Origin: Pseudotabrizicola sp.
GTDB lineage: Bacteria; Pseudomonadota; Alphaproteobacteria; Rhodobacterales; Rhodobacteraceae
DNA length: 64,000 nucleotides
Assembly (NCBI RefSeq): GCF_030656345.1
Contig: NZ_JAUSNR010000049.1
Coordinates: forward strand, 1 to 64,000
Reading direction: 5' to 3'
In this document: in pieces, positions 26,923 through 35,798 of the stretch
How the letters are laid out: each line of letters begins with the position of its first letter
How positions within the stretch are numbered: the stretch's first letter is position 1
Made by a program: the position numbers and the translations under genes
The notes under the pieces: generated by a model
What the model was told of the DNA's origin: nothing
Seen by the model: only the letters and a program-made list of their open reading frames with translations
Database searches by the model: none

Positions 26923-27435
26923 GTGAGACTTGCTTATGTAACACTTCAAGGCCGCGGCCGAACCGATACACTGATCGCAGCCGTAGCAAACCAGTTGCAG
27001 ATGGACGGAGTGCGCCTTGCCGGAACAGTGCAGTCGAACATCGAACGTCCCGACCGCCGCAAGTGCGACATGGACCTGATGATTCTTCCTCAAGGTCCCA
27101 TCGTTCGGATCAGTGAGGATCGCGGCGACCTCGCAAGAGGCTGCACCCTCGACTCTGGCGCTCTTGAACAATCGGTCGCCGAGGTTCAGCAGCGCTTATC
27201 GGGATCTGACATGCTCATTGTGAACAAGTTCGGCAAGCGTGAGGCCGAGGGCAAAGGTCTGGTCCCCGTCATAGGCGACGCTGTCGATCTGGGAATTCCA
27301 ATTCTTGTGGGTGTTAACGGCCTCAATCTCGCGGCGTTTCTGGCATTTGCTGGAGAGGAGGCATTGGCCTTGCCAACGGATGTCGCCAGTGTCGTCCAGT
27401 GGTGCAGACAGTCTATTGTCGCTGAGACTGTTTAG
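26923..27435 (+). CDS. DUF2478 protein, molybdoenzyme-associated
   Basis: 170 aa, soluble. It begins MRLAYVTLQGRGRTDTLIAA, an NTPase-like beta strand and loop, and contains the family-typical RKCDMDLMILPQG and LIVNKFGKREAEGKG. DUF2478 genes usually lie beside molybdate transport or molybdoenzyme genes, and here it follows aioA. A role in cofactor supply is likely but unproven. Start is GTG with GAGGCTGCC upstream. Confidence 0.75.
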   Translation: MRLAYVTLQGRGRTDTLIAAVANQLQMDGVRLAGTVQSNIERPDRRKCDMDLMILPQGPIVRISEDRGDLARGCTLDSGALEQSVAEVQQRLSGSDMLIVNKFGKREAEGKGLVPVIGDAVDLGIPILVGVNGLNLAAFLAFAGEEALALPTDVASVVQWCRQSIVAETV

Positions 27436-27471
27436 CGCTCTGGATTTGGCACCACATCTGTTTTCGCAGCA

Positions 27472-27790
27472 ATGTCGGCGTTCCGGCTAGCTTCTTGCTC
27501 GGGGTCATGTGTCCCTGACGGACCAGTCCGTCAACGACACCTCAAGCACCCACAGCGGGGCCAGTACCAATGCGCGCAGCTGACCCAAAAGCGCATGGGC
27601 TGCATGAGCAGAACAGGGCCACACCAACCGCCAACCGGCATTTCACGCATCGGATTTCTGCAGGGTGATCGGTCAGGCTGCCTATGATGCTCGGGTCCTT
27701 GATGTCGTCCGAAAGTTCGGATGTCCCAAGTTCGCTGCAATCCTGGTGGTCCATGGACGGGCTGTATTGGCCGGGGAGATTCCGAGTTGA
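27472..27790 (+). pseudogene. decayed copy of the HTH gene at 7051 (C-terminal half)
   Basis: The DNA aligns with 7579-7896: the start GCGTTCCGGCT-like run is shared, and the end reads ARVLDVVRKFGCPKFAAIL then a stop, against ARVLDVVRQFGCPRFAAIL in the intact gene. The middle carries frameshifts and lost sense codons, and no N-terminal half is present. Confidence 0.85.
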
Positions 27791-27819
27791 GGCCGAGGTT
27801 TTCTGGGTGCGCCAATCGG

Positions 27820-29133
27820 CTAGTCGGCTGCGGCCCGAAGACGCGGTATCCGCTGTTCAAAGCCTTGCTTCACAGAGGCGAACAGCGCCTCGGGGAAACT
27901 GGCCGGCATGTCAGCAAGCGCCGTGGCAAATGCCTGCTCCGCTCTCGTGTGGATGTCCATGAAGATACTCGCGACCTGTTCACGGGAAAACCCGGCAGCC
28001 AGACCGGTCTCGACGAAATGGCGACCCTGGATTTCGGAGACCTTGTAGTGACGGCTTTTCCCGGCTCGCATCGCAAGCTTCATGTCCTTGATCTGAAGCT
28101 GCCCGGCATCCAGCGAAGGCTGGACGGTCAGCACATCGTAAAGTGGCGTCATGACGAAGCGGCCGCCCGGCATCAGCGCAATACTGAAGTTCTTGGCATG
28201 TCCATCTGTGGCCCCGATCAACCAGAACAGAATGTTGGCCTTCAGGAAGTTCGCCCGGTCGCGCAGCGGCTCGTCACTACCCTGAAGCAGGCCGCAGATC
28301 TCAACGATTCCGGGACCGCCCTCGCTCTGGTACTTCCGGGTCGGCGGGACGGATAACGCTTGGCAGCAATCCTCCTGAGGCAGGCGGATCAGCCGACCGT
28401 CCCGCGCGCGAAGCCGGTCGAAACGCTCGATGACCAGCACCTTGGTACCTGCGAAAGTGACCATCTCAGTGTGAGCGACGGGCAGGCCGAACGCGGCCAT
28501 CAGGCTCATGCAGAAATGCTCATTCTCGACGCTGTCGGTCAGATCCATGCCATTAGGCAAAGCGCCGATCGCGGGCTTCAGGATATGGGTGGTTGGCGTC
28601 GTGCCGGTTGGCTCAACCCACTGACCATCATGGAACAGAAGTGCGGTCTTTTCCTGTGCGCCAGCGACTGAAATCCGGAAATCCCGCTCGGCCCGGATAC
28701 CAAGTGGCGTACGGCCAAGATCCTTGAGCATCGCAGCGATCTGGTCGTCGCTCAGCGGCTCTCCCGTTAGCACCCGGTTATCCCCTGGCTCTTCCCCCTC
28801 GGCGAGGAATTGCAGCGCGCCGACGCAGTCACGTCCGATCCGGGCCAGAAGGCTGAAGGAATCAACACCATCCGCCCCGACCCGCTCGGCCACACGCCGA
28901 CGGATATCGTCACTGTCCGGCAGGAGGTTCTCGAAGACAGCTATAACTGGTTGGCCGACATACCGCTCGGCCCGCAGGGGCAAGGAGCGTGAGATCGGCA
29001 GGGTGTTTTCCCAAGCCAGCCACTCCGGGGCATAGGTGAAGGAAAAGGCTCCGTCCGGGTCACGGAAATACTGCCCCACCTTGCGGCGGTTCATGTAGAC
29101 GTCGAGCGGGGCATAGGCGCGCTTGCGCCCCAT
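27820..29133 (-). CDS. hipA: HipA-family serine/threonine kinase toxin
   Basis: 437 aa, normal HipA size. It has the N-terminal HipA domain, the ATP-loop segment VAGAQEKTALL, the strand VLVIERFDR, and the catalytic/metal loop GATDGHAKNFSI with the essential Asp. HipA kinases phosphorylate translation factors and induce dormancy. Its ATG overlaps the hipB stop (TGATG), the usual antitoxin-first layout. No defect visible. Confidence 0.93.
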   Translation of the reverse strand: MGRKRAYAPLDVYMNRRKVGQYFRDPDGAFSFTYAPEWLAWENTLPISRSLPLRAERYVGQPVIAVFENLLPDSDDIRRRVAERVGADGVDSFSLLARIGRDCVGALQFLAEGEEPGDNRVLTGEPLSDDQIAAMLKDLGRTPLGIRAERDFRISVAGAQEKTALLFHDGQWVEPTGTTPTTHILKPAIGALPNGMDLTDSVENEHFCMSLMAAFGLPVAHTEMVTFAGTKVLVIERFDRLRARDGRLIRLPQEDCCQALSVPPTRKYQSEGGPGIVEICGLLQGSDEPLRDRANFLKANILFWLIGATDGHAKNFSIALMPGGRFVMTPLYDVLTVQPSLDAGQLQIKDMKLAMRAGKSRHYKVSEIQGRHFVETGLAAGFSREQVASIFMDIHTRAEQAFATALADMPASFPEALFASVKQGFEQRIPRLRAAAD

Positions 29134-29384
29134 CAGAAAATGTCCTCAAGATCGCCAGGCGTCATCTTGCTGCGGGGGACGATGTGCAGCTCGAGATCGA
29201 GGGCCGCGAGCAGATCGAAGATCGTGTCGACCTTTGCTCCGCTGGCGCTGGTCTCGATGTTGGAGACTGTGCGCTGCCAGATGCCTGCGAGTGTAGCAAG
29301 GTCGGCCTGCGTCAAGTTCCGCGCCTTGCGCGCCTTGCGCAAGACGTTGCCGAGATCCTTCGTAGTGCGCGCGATCTGATCCAT
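29133..29384 (-). CDS. hipB: HipB-family antitoxin
   Basis: 83 aa, Xre-type HTH: NLTQADLATLAGIWQRTVS is the DNA-binding core. HipB neutralises HipA and represses the operon. The upstream AT-rich stretch (29400-29460) has the repeated word GATCATAA at 29420 and 29449, possible operator elements. Confidence 0.92.
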   Translation of the reverse strand: MDQIARTTKDLGNVLRKARKARNLTQADLATLAGIWQRTVSNIETSASGAKVDTIFDLLAALDLELHIVPRSKMTPGDLEDIF

Positions 29385-29662
29385 TTATCTGACCCCTTTA
29401 GAGGCAGCATGTTCTCTGGATCATAATTTGTCAATATATCTCTAAGATCATAAACGTTCCCCATGATCCCGAGGTCCTTAAATGTCGCCACGATCTGCAG
29501 ATCATTTTGACGTAGTGGCAGTGTCCAAAACGCCTTTTCTACCGTTGCGGTCTTTCACATAGGGTTTTGGGGACAGTTTCTGCCGCGCAGGTAGTTCGCT
29601 TCCCTGCCCGAATGTCAGCTTTGTGACTTGTTTCCGAAGCGGCTTCCGATGACTTTCTATCG

Positions 29663-29983
29663 ATGAACATCGGTCTGGTTGCGCATGCGCTGAACTTTTT
29701 CGCCCGCGTATTGCGGGCCTGCGCCATCATGGTCGGCCTCGGGCTTGTGATGTTGAGCTCCAACCATTGCCCAACGGGTCAGACCGACTGCTCCATGGCA
29801 GGCATGGACATGGAAACCCAAGATGGCGTCTGCGTTTTAGCCTGCGGTATTCCATTCCAATACGGCGTTCAGGCCACACCCGCCTTTGTCGGCAAGATAT
29901 CCGTTCTGCCCGTCCCGAAGGTCCCGCGGTTCGCGGGCATCCTGACAGAGCCGGATGTGCCGCCCCCCCGATCCCTTGTTTGA
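29663..29983 (+). CDS. small exported Cys/Met-containing protein, copper locus
   Basis: 106 aa with a hydrophobic N-terminal segment (about residues 10-32) followed by NHCPTGQTDCSMAGMDM and DGVCVLACG, a cluster of Cys and Met suited to copper binding. I do not recognise the family. It is followed 36 bases later by a six-cysteine peptide gene, and both lie at the border of the copper region. No good Shine-Dalgarno sequence is visible. Confidence 0.5.
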   Translation: MNIGLVAHALNFFARVLRACAIMVGLGLVMLSSNHCPTGQTDCSMAGMDMETQDGVCVLACGIPFQYGVQATPAFVGKISVLPVPKVPRFAGILTEPDVPPPRSLV

Positions 29984-30019
29984 GATGACACTCCCAATTC
30001 AACCTCATCAAGGAAACCA

Positions 30020-30145
30020 ATGATGAAAACCACACTTGCTGCTGCGGCAGTATTGCTCGCCTTTGGCGGCGCCGCCTTTGCGGCCTCGGATTGCTGCGGT
30101 GATCTGATGGCCTGCTGTGCTGCGATGTTCGAGTGCTGCTTCTGA
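30020..30145 (+). CDS. 41-aa exported peptide with three Cys pairs
   Basis: Begins MMKTTLAAAAVLLAFGGAAF, a complete signal peptide cleaved near AFAAS. The mature peptide is about 19 residues with three adjacent Cys pairs (SDCCGDLMACCAAMFECCF). AAGGAAACC precedes the ATG and a strong terminator follows. Six thiols in so short a peptide suggest a periplasmic Cu(I) or other soft-metal scavenger. It is too short for common gene-finding cut-offs. Confidence 0.65.
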   Translation: MMKTTLAAAAVLLAFGGAAFAASDCCGDLMACCAAMFECCF

Positions 30146-30169
30146 TCCGCACTTGACCAAACTAAGGGG

Positions 30170-30199
30170 AACGCCAGCCTTCGGGCTGGCGTTTTCGTT
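30170..30199 (+). terminator. intrinsic terminator with UUCG loop
   Basis: AACGCCAGCC and GGCTGGCGTT form a perfect 10-bp stem around TTCG, followed by TTCGTTC. It ends the 41-aa peptide transcript. Confidence 0.85.
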
Positions 30200-30258
30200 C
30201 CGGAAAGGCCGCTGACAGGTTTCGTTCGGCTTCTTGCCTGCTTCGGACCTGACCGTGT

Positions 30259-30732
30259 TCAGGCAGCCGGATAGGACGCGAACACATTGGCCGCCCCGTC
30301 GCGCCCGATCAGGATCACGTCATAGGCTTCGCGCTGGTCTTCTGGTCCCATTCCGGGTGAGCCGATGGGCATGCCTGGGACCGACAGACCAATGGCGTCG
30401 GGCCTTTCGACCAGCAGTCGGCGGATGTCGGCGGCGGGGACATGGCCCTCGATGACATAGCCAGCGATCCGGCCGGTGTGGCAGGACACAAGGGCATCTG
30501 GCACCCCCGCCGTCTGCTTCAGTTCGGCGAGCGCGACATACTCCAGATCCTGTGCCGCGACGGCAAAGCCTGCGTCCTTCAGATGCGCGATCCAGTCGTG
30601 ACAGCATCCACAGGTGGCCGTCTTGAAGACTTCGATTGTCTCCAGCTCTTGGGCAAATGTCTGGTCGGGCAGAATGCCGAGGCTGATCAAACTGGCGGCC
30701 CCGGACAGGACATGGCGGCGATTGAGGGTCAT
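30259..30732 (-). CDS. DUF411 metal-binding protein (copy 1)
   Basis: 157 aa from the ATG at 30732. A Tat-like signal (LNRRHVLSG) ends near FAQEL. The mature part has the DUF411 motifs TATCGCCHDW, VSCHTG, IEGHVPAADIRRLL and GMPIGSPGM. DUF411 proteins (CopG-like) bind copper in the periplasm. It is the last gene of the copA-cueR-DUF411 unit. Related copies lie at 34672 and 48940. Confidence 0.85.
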   Translation of the reverse strand: MTLNRRHVLSGAASLISLGILPDQTFAQELETIEVFKTATCGCCHDWIAHLKDAGFAVAAQDLEYVALAELKQTAGVPDALVSCHTGRIAGYVIEGHVPAADIRRLLVERPDAIGLSVPGMPIGSPGMGPEDQREAYDVILIGRDGAANVFASYPAA

Positions 30733-30813
30733 TGGGTCTCTCCAGCGAATGTAATTAGTTGAAAGGAAGTTTGGCCCGCTGCCACTGAAAGGCAAGTGGC
30801 TGGGACGTCGCCG

Positions 30814-31251
30814 TTATCGATTGAAGCCCGGCCCGCTGTGGCAGGCGGGAGCAACGAGTGATGCCTCCCCCTCGAGATCGGCCAGGATCGGGCAATCGGG
30901 CCGATCATCGCCGGAACAACCCTGCGCCAGATGGTCAAGCGTGGCGACCATGCTTTCCATCTCCACGATCTTGCGGCGCAGGCCAGCGATCTGGGCCTGT
31001 GCCAGTTGCTTGACGTCCGCGCTGTGGCGGCTGCGGTCCCGCCAAAGGGCCAGAAGTTCGCCAATTGCTTCAACCTGAAACCCCAGATCGCGGGCGCGGC
31101 GGATGAAGCGCAGCATCTGGACATCGGTGCCGGTATAGGTGCGGTAGCCCGATGCGGTGCGCCCGGCTGAAGGGATCAAGCCAGTCTGCTCATAGTAGCG
31201 GATCATTTTGGCTGAAACGCCCGAATGCTTGGCGGCTTCTCCGATGTTCAT
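30814..31251 (-). CDS. CueR-like MerR regulator
   Basis: 145 aa. MerR HTH ([22 protein letters not shown]), a long dimerisation helix, and a C-terminal metal loop with CSGDDRPDC, the CueR-type spacing for monovalent copper, plus a further Cys. It overlaps the copA stop by 4 bases. It should activate the two CueR-type promoters at 33774-33804 and 33831-33861. Confidence 0.88.
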   Translation of the reverse strand: MNIGEAAKHSGVSAKMIRYYEQTGLIPSAGRTASGYRTYTGTDVQMLRFIRRARDLGFQVEAIGELLALWRDRSRHSADVKQLAQAQIAGLRRKIVEMESMVATLDHLAQGCSGDDRPDCPILADLEGEASLVAPACHSGPGFNR

Positions 31252-33734
31252 GCCGTTTCTCCGTTGGTTTGCGTTGGCTGGAAGCGGCGCAGGCGCAGGG
31301 CATTGCCCAGCACGAACACGCTGGACAAGGCCATGGCCCCCGCCGCAAAGACGGGCGACAGAAGGATGCCAAAGGCTGGATAAAGCGCCCCTGCCGCCAC
31401 CGGGATCAGGGCCGCGTTATAGACAAAGGCCCAGAACAGGTTCTGCCGGATATTGCCCATCGTCGCCCGGCTGAGGGCGATGGCATCGGGCACCCCGGTC
31501 AACCGGCCCGACATCAGCACGACATCCGCCGCCTCGATGGCAATGTCGGTGCCCGTACCGATGGCAAGGCCCACATCCGCCTCGGCCAGGGCCGGGGCAT
31601 CATTGATGCCGTCGCCCACAAAGGCTAGAGGTCCATGGTCTGCGCGCAGCCGCCGGATCGCCTCGACCTTGCCACCCGGAAGGACCTCGGCCACGACTGC
31701 ATCAATGCCCAGTTGGTGGCCAATGGCCTGCGCGGTGCGGGCGTTGTCGCCAGTGATCATCGCTACCTTCAGGCCCAGCTCGTGCAAGGCCCTGATAGCC
31801 TCCGGGGTGGTCGGCTTGATCGGATCAGCCACGGCCATCATAGCAGCCAGCCGCCCGCCGATGGCCGCATAGAGCGGGGACTTGCCCTCTGCCCCCATTC
31901 GCGCGGCCCCTTCAGCAAATGGGGTCACGTCCAGCCCCAAGCGGGCCATGTAGCGGTCTGCGCCGATCTGCACCGGCACTCCGCCCGCCGTCGCGGTCAC
32001 ACCGAACCCGGTTTCTGAGGCAAAGCCGGTCACGGCGGGTAGGGTCACCCCCTCGGCTTCGGCCGCGGCCACGATGGCGCGGGCAATGGGGTGTTCCGAT
32101 CTGGCCTCGACCGAGGCCACCAACGCGAGCACCTCGGCGCGATCAAACCCGGGGGCCAGGATCAGGTCGGTCAGTGCAGGCTTGCCCGCCGTCAGCGTTC
32201 CGGTCTTGTCGAGTGCCACGACACGGACGGATTGCAGCGCCTGCAACGCCTCGCCCTTGCGGAACAGCACGCCGAGTTCCGCGCCCCGCCCGGTGCCCAC
32301 CATGATCGACGTGGGTGTCGCCAGCCCCATCGCGCAGGGGCAGGCGATGATCAGGACCGCCACAGCATTGACCAGACCGAAGGTTAGCGCCGGGTCGGGG
32401 CCAAGGATCAACCAGACGGCAAAGGTCAGCGCGGCCAGCCCCATCACCACCGGCACGAACCACAGGGTGATGCGGTCCACCAGCCCCTGGATGGGCAGCT
32501 TGCCTCCCTGCGCGGCCTCGACCATGCGGATGATCTGCGCCAGCATCGTCGCCTCGCCCACCGCCGTCGCGCGGAAGGTCAGCGCGCCGGTCTGGTTGAC
32601 CGTGCCGCCGGTGACCGCAGCCCCTGCGGCCTTGGCGACGGGGGCGGGTTCGCCGGTGATCATGGATTCGTCAATCCAGCTGTCGCCCGCCGTCACCTCG
32701 CCATCGACCGGCGCTCGCTCGCCGGGACGCAGGTCGAGCAGATCGCCTGTCCGCACCTCGGCAATCGGCACCTCGACCACCGTATCACCCCGATGGACAC
32801 GGGCCATGCGCGGCTGCAAGCCGACCAATCGGCTGATCGCCTGCGACGTGCGGCCCTTGGCTTGCGCCTCCAGAAACCGGCCCAGCAGGATCAGCGTGAC
32901 GATGACTGCCGCCGCTTCGAAATAGACGTTCACCGTCCCGGGCGGCAGCAGACTTGGAAGGAAGGTCGCCACCACCGAATAGGCAAAGGCCGCCGTTGTG
33001 CCCACTGCGACAAGACTGTTCATGTCGGGGGCAAGCCGCCACAGCGCGGGATAGCCCTTGAGATAAAAACGACGCCCCGGCCCCAGCAGGACCAGCGAAG
33101 TCAGCACGAATTGCAGCACCCAGCTTGTCTGCATGCCGATGGTGGTCATGATCAGATGATGGATGGGAGCAAAAAGATGCGAGCCCATTTCCAGCGCGAA
33201 GACGGGCAGGCTCAGCATTGCCGCAATCATCAGGTCGCGGCGCAACACGGCCTCCTGCACCTCCTTGCGCGCCGCGCCTTCGGCATCGCCCGCGGCCGAG
33301 GCTTGAACCAGCCGCGCGCCATAACCGACCGTCTCGACCGCATTTTGCAACAGAGCGGCGTCTGCCGTCCCGGTCACGGTAGCCCGTTCGGTGGCCAGAT
33401 TGACGTTGGCCGACACAACGCCCGGCACTGCGGTCAGGGCCCGTTCTACCCGCGCCACACAAGAGGCACAGGTCATGCCTTCGATGGCAATATCCACAGT
33501 CTGCGAAGGCACGGTATAGCCCACCCGGTCCACCGCCGCGACCAGAGCCGCGCGGTCAATCGGTGCCGCTGACAAAACTTCCGCCCGTTCCGTTGCCAGA
33601 TTGACCGTCGCAGACGTGACGCCCGGCACCGCCGTCAGCGCACGTTCCACCCGTACCACGCAGGAGGCGCAGGTCATGCCATCGACGGGCAAGCTCAAAG
33701 TGACGGGGGCCGGTGGAGTAAAGGGAGCGTTCAT
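31248..33734 (-). CDS. copA: copper-exporting P1B-type ATPase
   Basis: 828 aa from the ATG at 33734. Two N-terminal HMA domains each carry GMTCASC. Then come eight membrane segments with the copper motif [11 protein letters not shown], the phosphorylation site DKTGT, SEHPIA, ITGDN and GDGINDAP. It pumps Cu(I) from cytoplasm to periplasm. The upstream promoter has a CueR box. cueR and DUF411 follow in the operon. Confidence 0.96.
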   Translation of the reverse strand: MNAPFTPPAPVTLSLPVDGMTCASCVVRVERALTAVPGVTSATVNLATERAEVLSAAPIDRAALVAAVDRVGYTVPSQTVDIAIEGMTCASCVARVERALTAVPGVVSANVNLATERATVTGTADAALLQNAVETVGYGARLVQASAAGDAEGAARKEVQEAVLRRDLMIAAMLSLPVFALEMGSHLFAPIHHLIMTTIGMQTSWVLQFVLTSLVLLGPGRRFYLKGYPALWRLAPDMNSLVAVGTTAAFAYSVVATFLPSLLPPGTVNVYFEAAAVIVTLILLGRFLEAQAKGRTSQAISRLVGLQPRMARVHRGDTVVEVPIAEVRTGDLLDLRPGERAPVDGEVTAGDSWIDESMITGEPAPVAKAAGAAVTGGTVNQTGALTFRATAVGEATMLAQIIRMVEAAQGGKLPIQGLVDRITLWFVPVVMGLAALTFAVWLILGPDPALTFGLVNAVAVLIIACPCAMGLATPTSIMVGTGRGAELGVLFRKGEALQALQSVRVVALDKTGTLTAGKPALTDLILAPGFDRAEVLALVASVEARSEHPIARAIVAAAEAEGVTLPAVTGFASETGFGVTATAGGVPVQIGADRYMARLGLDVTPFAEGAARMGAEGKSPLYAAIGGRLAAMMAVADPIKPTTPEAIRALHELGLKVAMITGDNARTAQAIGHQLGIDAVVAEVLPGGKVEAIRRLRADHGPLAFVGDGINDAPALAEADVGLAIGTGTDIAIEAADVVLMSGRLTGVPDAIALSRATMGNIRQNLFWAFVYNAALIPVAAGALYPAFGILLSPVFAAGAMALSSVFVLGNALRLRRFQPTQTNGETA

Positions 33735-33773
33735 GGCGACTGTCCTGATCAGAAAAGTGTCGGGTCGCACTCA

Positions 33774-33804
33774 CAGATAGGCCTTCCCATCATTGGAAGG
33801 TCAA
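33774..33804 (-). promoter_or_regulatory. CueR-type promoter of copA
   Basis: On the minus strand: -35 TTGACC (33804-33799), a 19-bp spacer holding the dyad TTCC-N7-GGAAGG, and -10 TATCTG (33779-33774). The long spacer and this dyad are classical for CueR activation by distortion. Confidence 0.85.
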
Positions 33805-33830
33805 GCGTCAAATTACACAAAAACGTGCTC

Positions 33831-33861
33831 TTGACCTTCCAACGCTTGGAAGCCCCATGTC
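33831..33861 (+). promoter_or_regulatory. CueR-type promoter of the HMA chaperone gene
   Basis: -35 TTGACC (33831-33836), a 19-bp spacer with the dyad CTTCC-AACGCTT-GGAAG, then a weak -10 CATGTC (33856-33861). It is back to back with the copA promoter, so both divergent units can respond to copper. Confidence 0.8.
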
Positions 33862-33894
33862 CTACGCATCGAAGTTCAACCGAACGAGGATGCG

Positions 33895-34083
33895 ATGCAG
33901 TTCCATATTGAAACAATGACCTGCGGCGGCTGTGCCCGGGGTGTGACCAAGGCGATCCAGAGCGTCGACGCCACCGCAACCGTGCAAGCCGATCCGCCTA
34001 ACCGCCGTGTGGAAGTGACCACCACTGCGCCGCGCGACCAGATCGTTGCCGCCCTGACCGAAGCGGGCTTTGCACCCGCGTAA
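33895..34083 (+). CDS. HMA-domain copper chaperone (CopZ-like)
   Basis: 62 aa, a single ferredoxin-like HMA domain with the metal loop [13 protein letters not shown] sequence [11 protein letters not shown]. It would carry Cu(I) in the cytoplasm to CopA. Its promoter mirrors that of copA. The DUF305 gene follows after 20 bases. Confidence 0.9.
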   Translation: MQFHIETMTCGGCARGVTKAIQSVDATATVQADPPNRRVEVTTTAPRDQIVAALTEAGFAPA

Positions 34084-34103
34084 CCGACCCAAAGGAGAAG
34101 AAA

Positions 34104-34523
34104 ATGAAAAACACCGTTCTTGCCCTGACCGCTGCCTCCCTCGTTGTGGCAGGCGGCATTGCCTTTGCCCAGATGAAAGGCATGGACCACGGCAACATGG
34201 CTGGCGGATCGATGGAAGGCATGGCAATGATGGACCATTCCGCGCTGATCCCGCCCGAGCTTGCCAATGACCCGGCCACGAACGCCTATGCCGACGCCAT
34301 GGACAAGATGATGGCCGATATGATGGTGCCCTATACCGGCGATCCGGACGTGGATTTCATGGTGGGGATGATCCCGCATCACGAAGCCGCCGTCGCAATG
34401 GCGCGTGTGGCACTGGAACATGGCACCGACCCCGAGGTGCGCGCCTTGGCCGAGGAGGTCATCGCGGCCCAAGAGCGCGAGATTGCACAGATGAAAGCCT
34501 GGCTGGCCGCACGCGGTCAGTGA
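34104..34523 (+). CDS. DUF305 periplasmic protein, CopM-like
   Basis: 139 aa. Signal peptide (residues 1-22, ending FAQM), then a Met/His-rich stretch ([19 protein letters not shown]) and the DUF305 core [19 protein letters not shown]305 proteins bind copper in the periplasm in several bacteria. Probably cotranscribed with the HMA chaperone. Confidence 0.85.
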   Translation: MKNTVLALTAASLVVAGGIAFAQMKGMDHGNMAGGSMEGMAMMDHSALIPPELANDPATNAYADAMDKMMADMMVPYTGDPDVDFMVGMIPHHEAAVAMARVALEHGTDPEVRALAEEVIAAQEREIAQMKAWLAARGQ

Positions 34524-34671
34524 GGGATTGTGCGCAGGGGGCTGTCTTCCATGGCCCTCTGCCCTTGCTCGCATCCTGAAGCGGACGCCGGTTCGGCATG
34601 CTCACCGCTGACTGGTCGAGCAAATAGGATGAGAGCCTCCGGTCGGTCCTGACCACTCGCCCGGAAAGCAT

Positions 34672-35160
34672 TCAAGCTTCGGAATAAGACGTAAATACGG
34701 AGGTCGTCCCGTCGCGCGCGATCAGGAAAACCTCATAGGCATCGCGGTCAGCCTCATTCCCCATGCCCGGCGAGCCATAAGGCATGCCGGGCACCACAAG
34801 GCCGATGGCATCCGGGCGATCCTGCAGAAGGCGGCGGATGTCCGCAGCAGGAACATGACCCTCGATCATGTAACCGTCGATCTTTCCGGTGTGGCACGAG
34901 GTCATGCGCTGTGGAATGCCGTTCTCGAGTTTGTAGTTGATCAGCAGCATACCGTAGAGCTCTTCCTCGGTGACGGTGAACCCTTCCGAGCAAAGGTGTT
35001 CCACCCAGGCCGAGCAGCATTCGCAGCCCGTGCCCTTGGCGACATGGATCGGCGGCAGCTGGCTGGCCGAACTCAGCCTTGATGCCGTCTTTTGTGGAGG
35101 CATCGCCTCGGCTGCGCTGGCCCGGGGTGCCGTCTGGCTAGGGCTACGACGCAAACGCAC
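34672..35160 (-). CDS. DUF411 protein (copy 2), N-terminus uncertain
   Basis: Up to 162 aa. The DUF411 core is intact (GTGCECCSAWVEH, TSCHTG, IEGHVPAADIRRLL, GMPYGSPGM), but the N-terminal 40 residues are Ser/Arg/Ala-rich with no convincing signal peptide, unlike copies 1 and 3. The start may be ATG 35103 instead, or the signal may be lost by a frameshift. If not exported it may be non-functional. Confidence 0.7.
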   Translation of the reverse strand: MRLRRSPSQTAPRASAAEAMPPQKTASRLSSASQLPPIHVAKGTGCECCSAWVEHLCSEGFTVTEEELYGMLLINYKLENGIPQRMTSCHTGKIDGYMIEGHVPAADIRRLLQDRPDAIGLVVPGMPYGSPGMGNEADRDAYEVFLIARDGTTSVFTSYSEA

Positions 35161-35269
35161 ACAGGCGCGGGTTTCGGACTTAGCCGAAGGCGCTCAATGC
35201 GACCTTGACCCTTGCGGACCAGCAAGTCGTCGGACGCTGGCCGACTGAGCCTCGCGATGTCCAGCTTGA

Positions 35270-35710
35270 TTACTGCGCCAACTCCGTCTCCGGATGGCGG
35301 TGATCGGTCGCGCACAGTGAATGGTCTCCCAGCACTTCGATGACCCGGCAGTCGGCTATCTTCCCGCCTGCGCATTGCACGACCATGCGTTCGAGTTCGG
35401 CTTTCAGCGCGGTCAGGCGGGCAAGGCGGCTTTCAACTTCGGCCAGTTGCGCTCTCGCGATGGCATCAGCGGCGGCACACGACTGATCGGGTCGGTCCGA
35501 CAGACTGAGAAGGTCCCGGATCGCTTCCAGCGTGAAGCCCAGATCGCGCGCATGACGGATGAAGGCGAGCCGCTCCTGCGCTTTGCGACCATAGAGCCGC
35601 TGGTTGCCTGCGCTGCGTTCGGCTTCAGGAAGGAGCCCGATCTGTTCGTAATAGCGAATGGTCGGAACCTTCACCCTGGCGGCTTCGCCCAATTTTCCGA
35701 TGGTCAGCAT
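35270..35710 (-). CDS. MerR-family regulator, PbrR/ZntR/CadR-like
   Basis: 146 aa from the ATG at 35710. MerR HTH (MLTIGKLGEAARVKVPTIRY), a dimer helix beginning near Cys78 (DQSCAAAD), and a C-terminal loop with Cys113, Cys121 and Cys133. The Cys at about 79 plus the later pair is the divalent-metal (Zn/Cd/Pb/Hg) pattern, unlike CueR. Divergent from the ATPase operon, whose promoter has a matching dyad. Candidate regulator of six promoters in this window. Confidence 0.87.
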   Translation of the reverse strand: MLTIGKLGEAARVKVPTIRYYEQIGLLPEAERSAGNQRLYGRKAQERLAFIRHARDLGFTLEAIRDLLSLSDRPDQSCAAADAIARAQLAEVESRLARLTALKAELERMVVQCAGGKIADCRVIEVLGDHSLCATDHRHPETELAQ

Positions 35711-35720
35711 CAGATTCCCC

Positions 35721-35751
35721 TTGAAGCTATAGTTGCTAGAGACATTAAGTC
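35721..35751 (+). promoter_or_regulatory. MerR-type promoter of the Zn/Cd/Pb ATPase operon
   Basis: -35 TTGAAG (35721-35726), a 19-bp spacer with the dyad CTATAGTTGCTAGAG, and -10 TAAGTC (35746-35751). It resembles the PbrR/CadR promoter class and lies directly between the MerR gene and the ATPase operon. Confidence 0.85.
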
Positions 35752-35798
35752 TACGAATCAATAATGGCAACTGCCCCAGCTCGGGCGGGGGAGCGATC

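Noticed and set aside
34524..34560. terminator after the DUF305 gene
   Set aside because: GCAGGGGGC and GCCCTCTGC can pair with one wobble, but no T-run follows.
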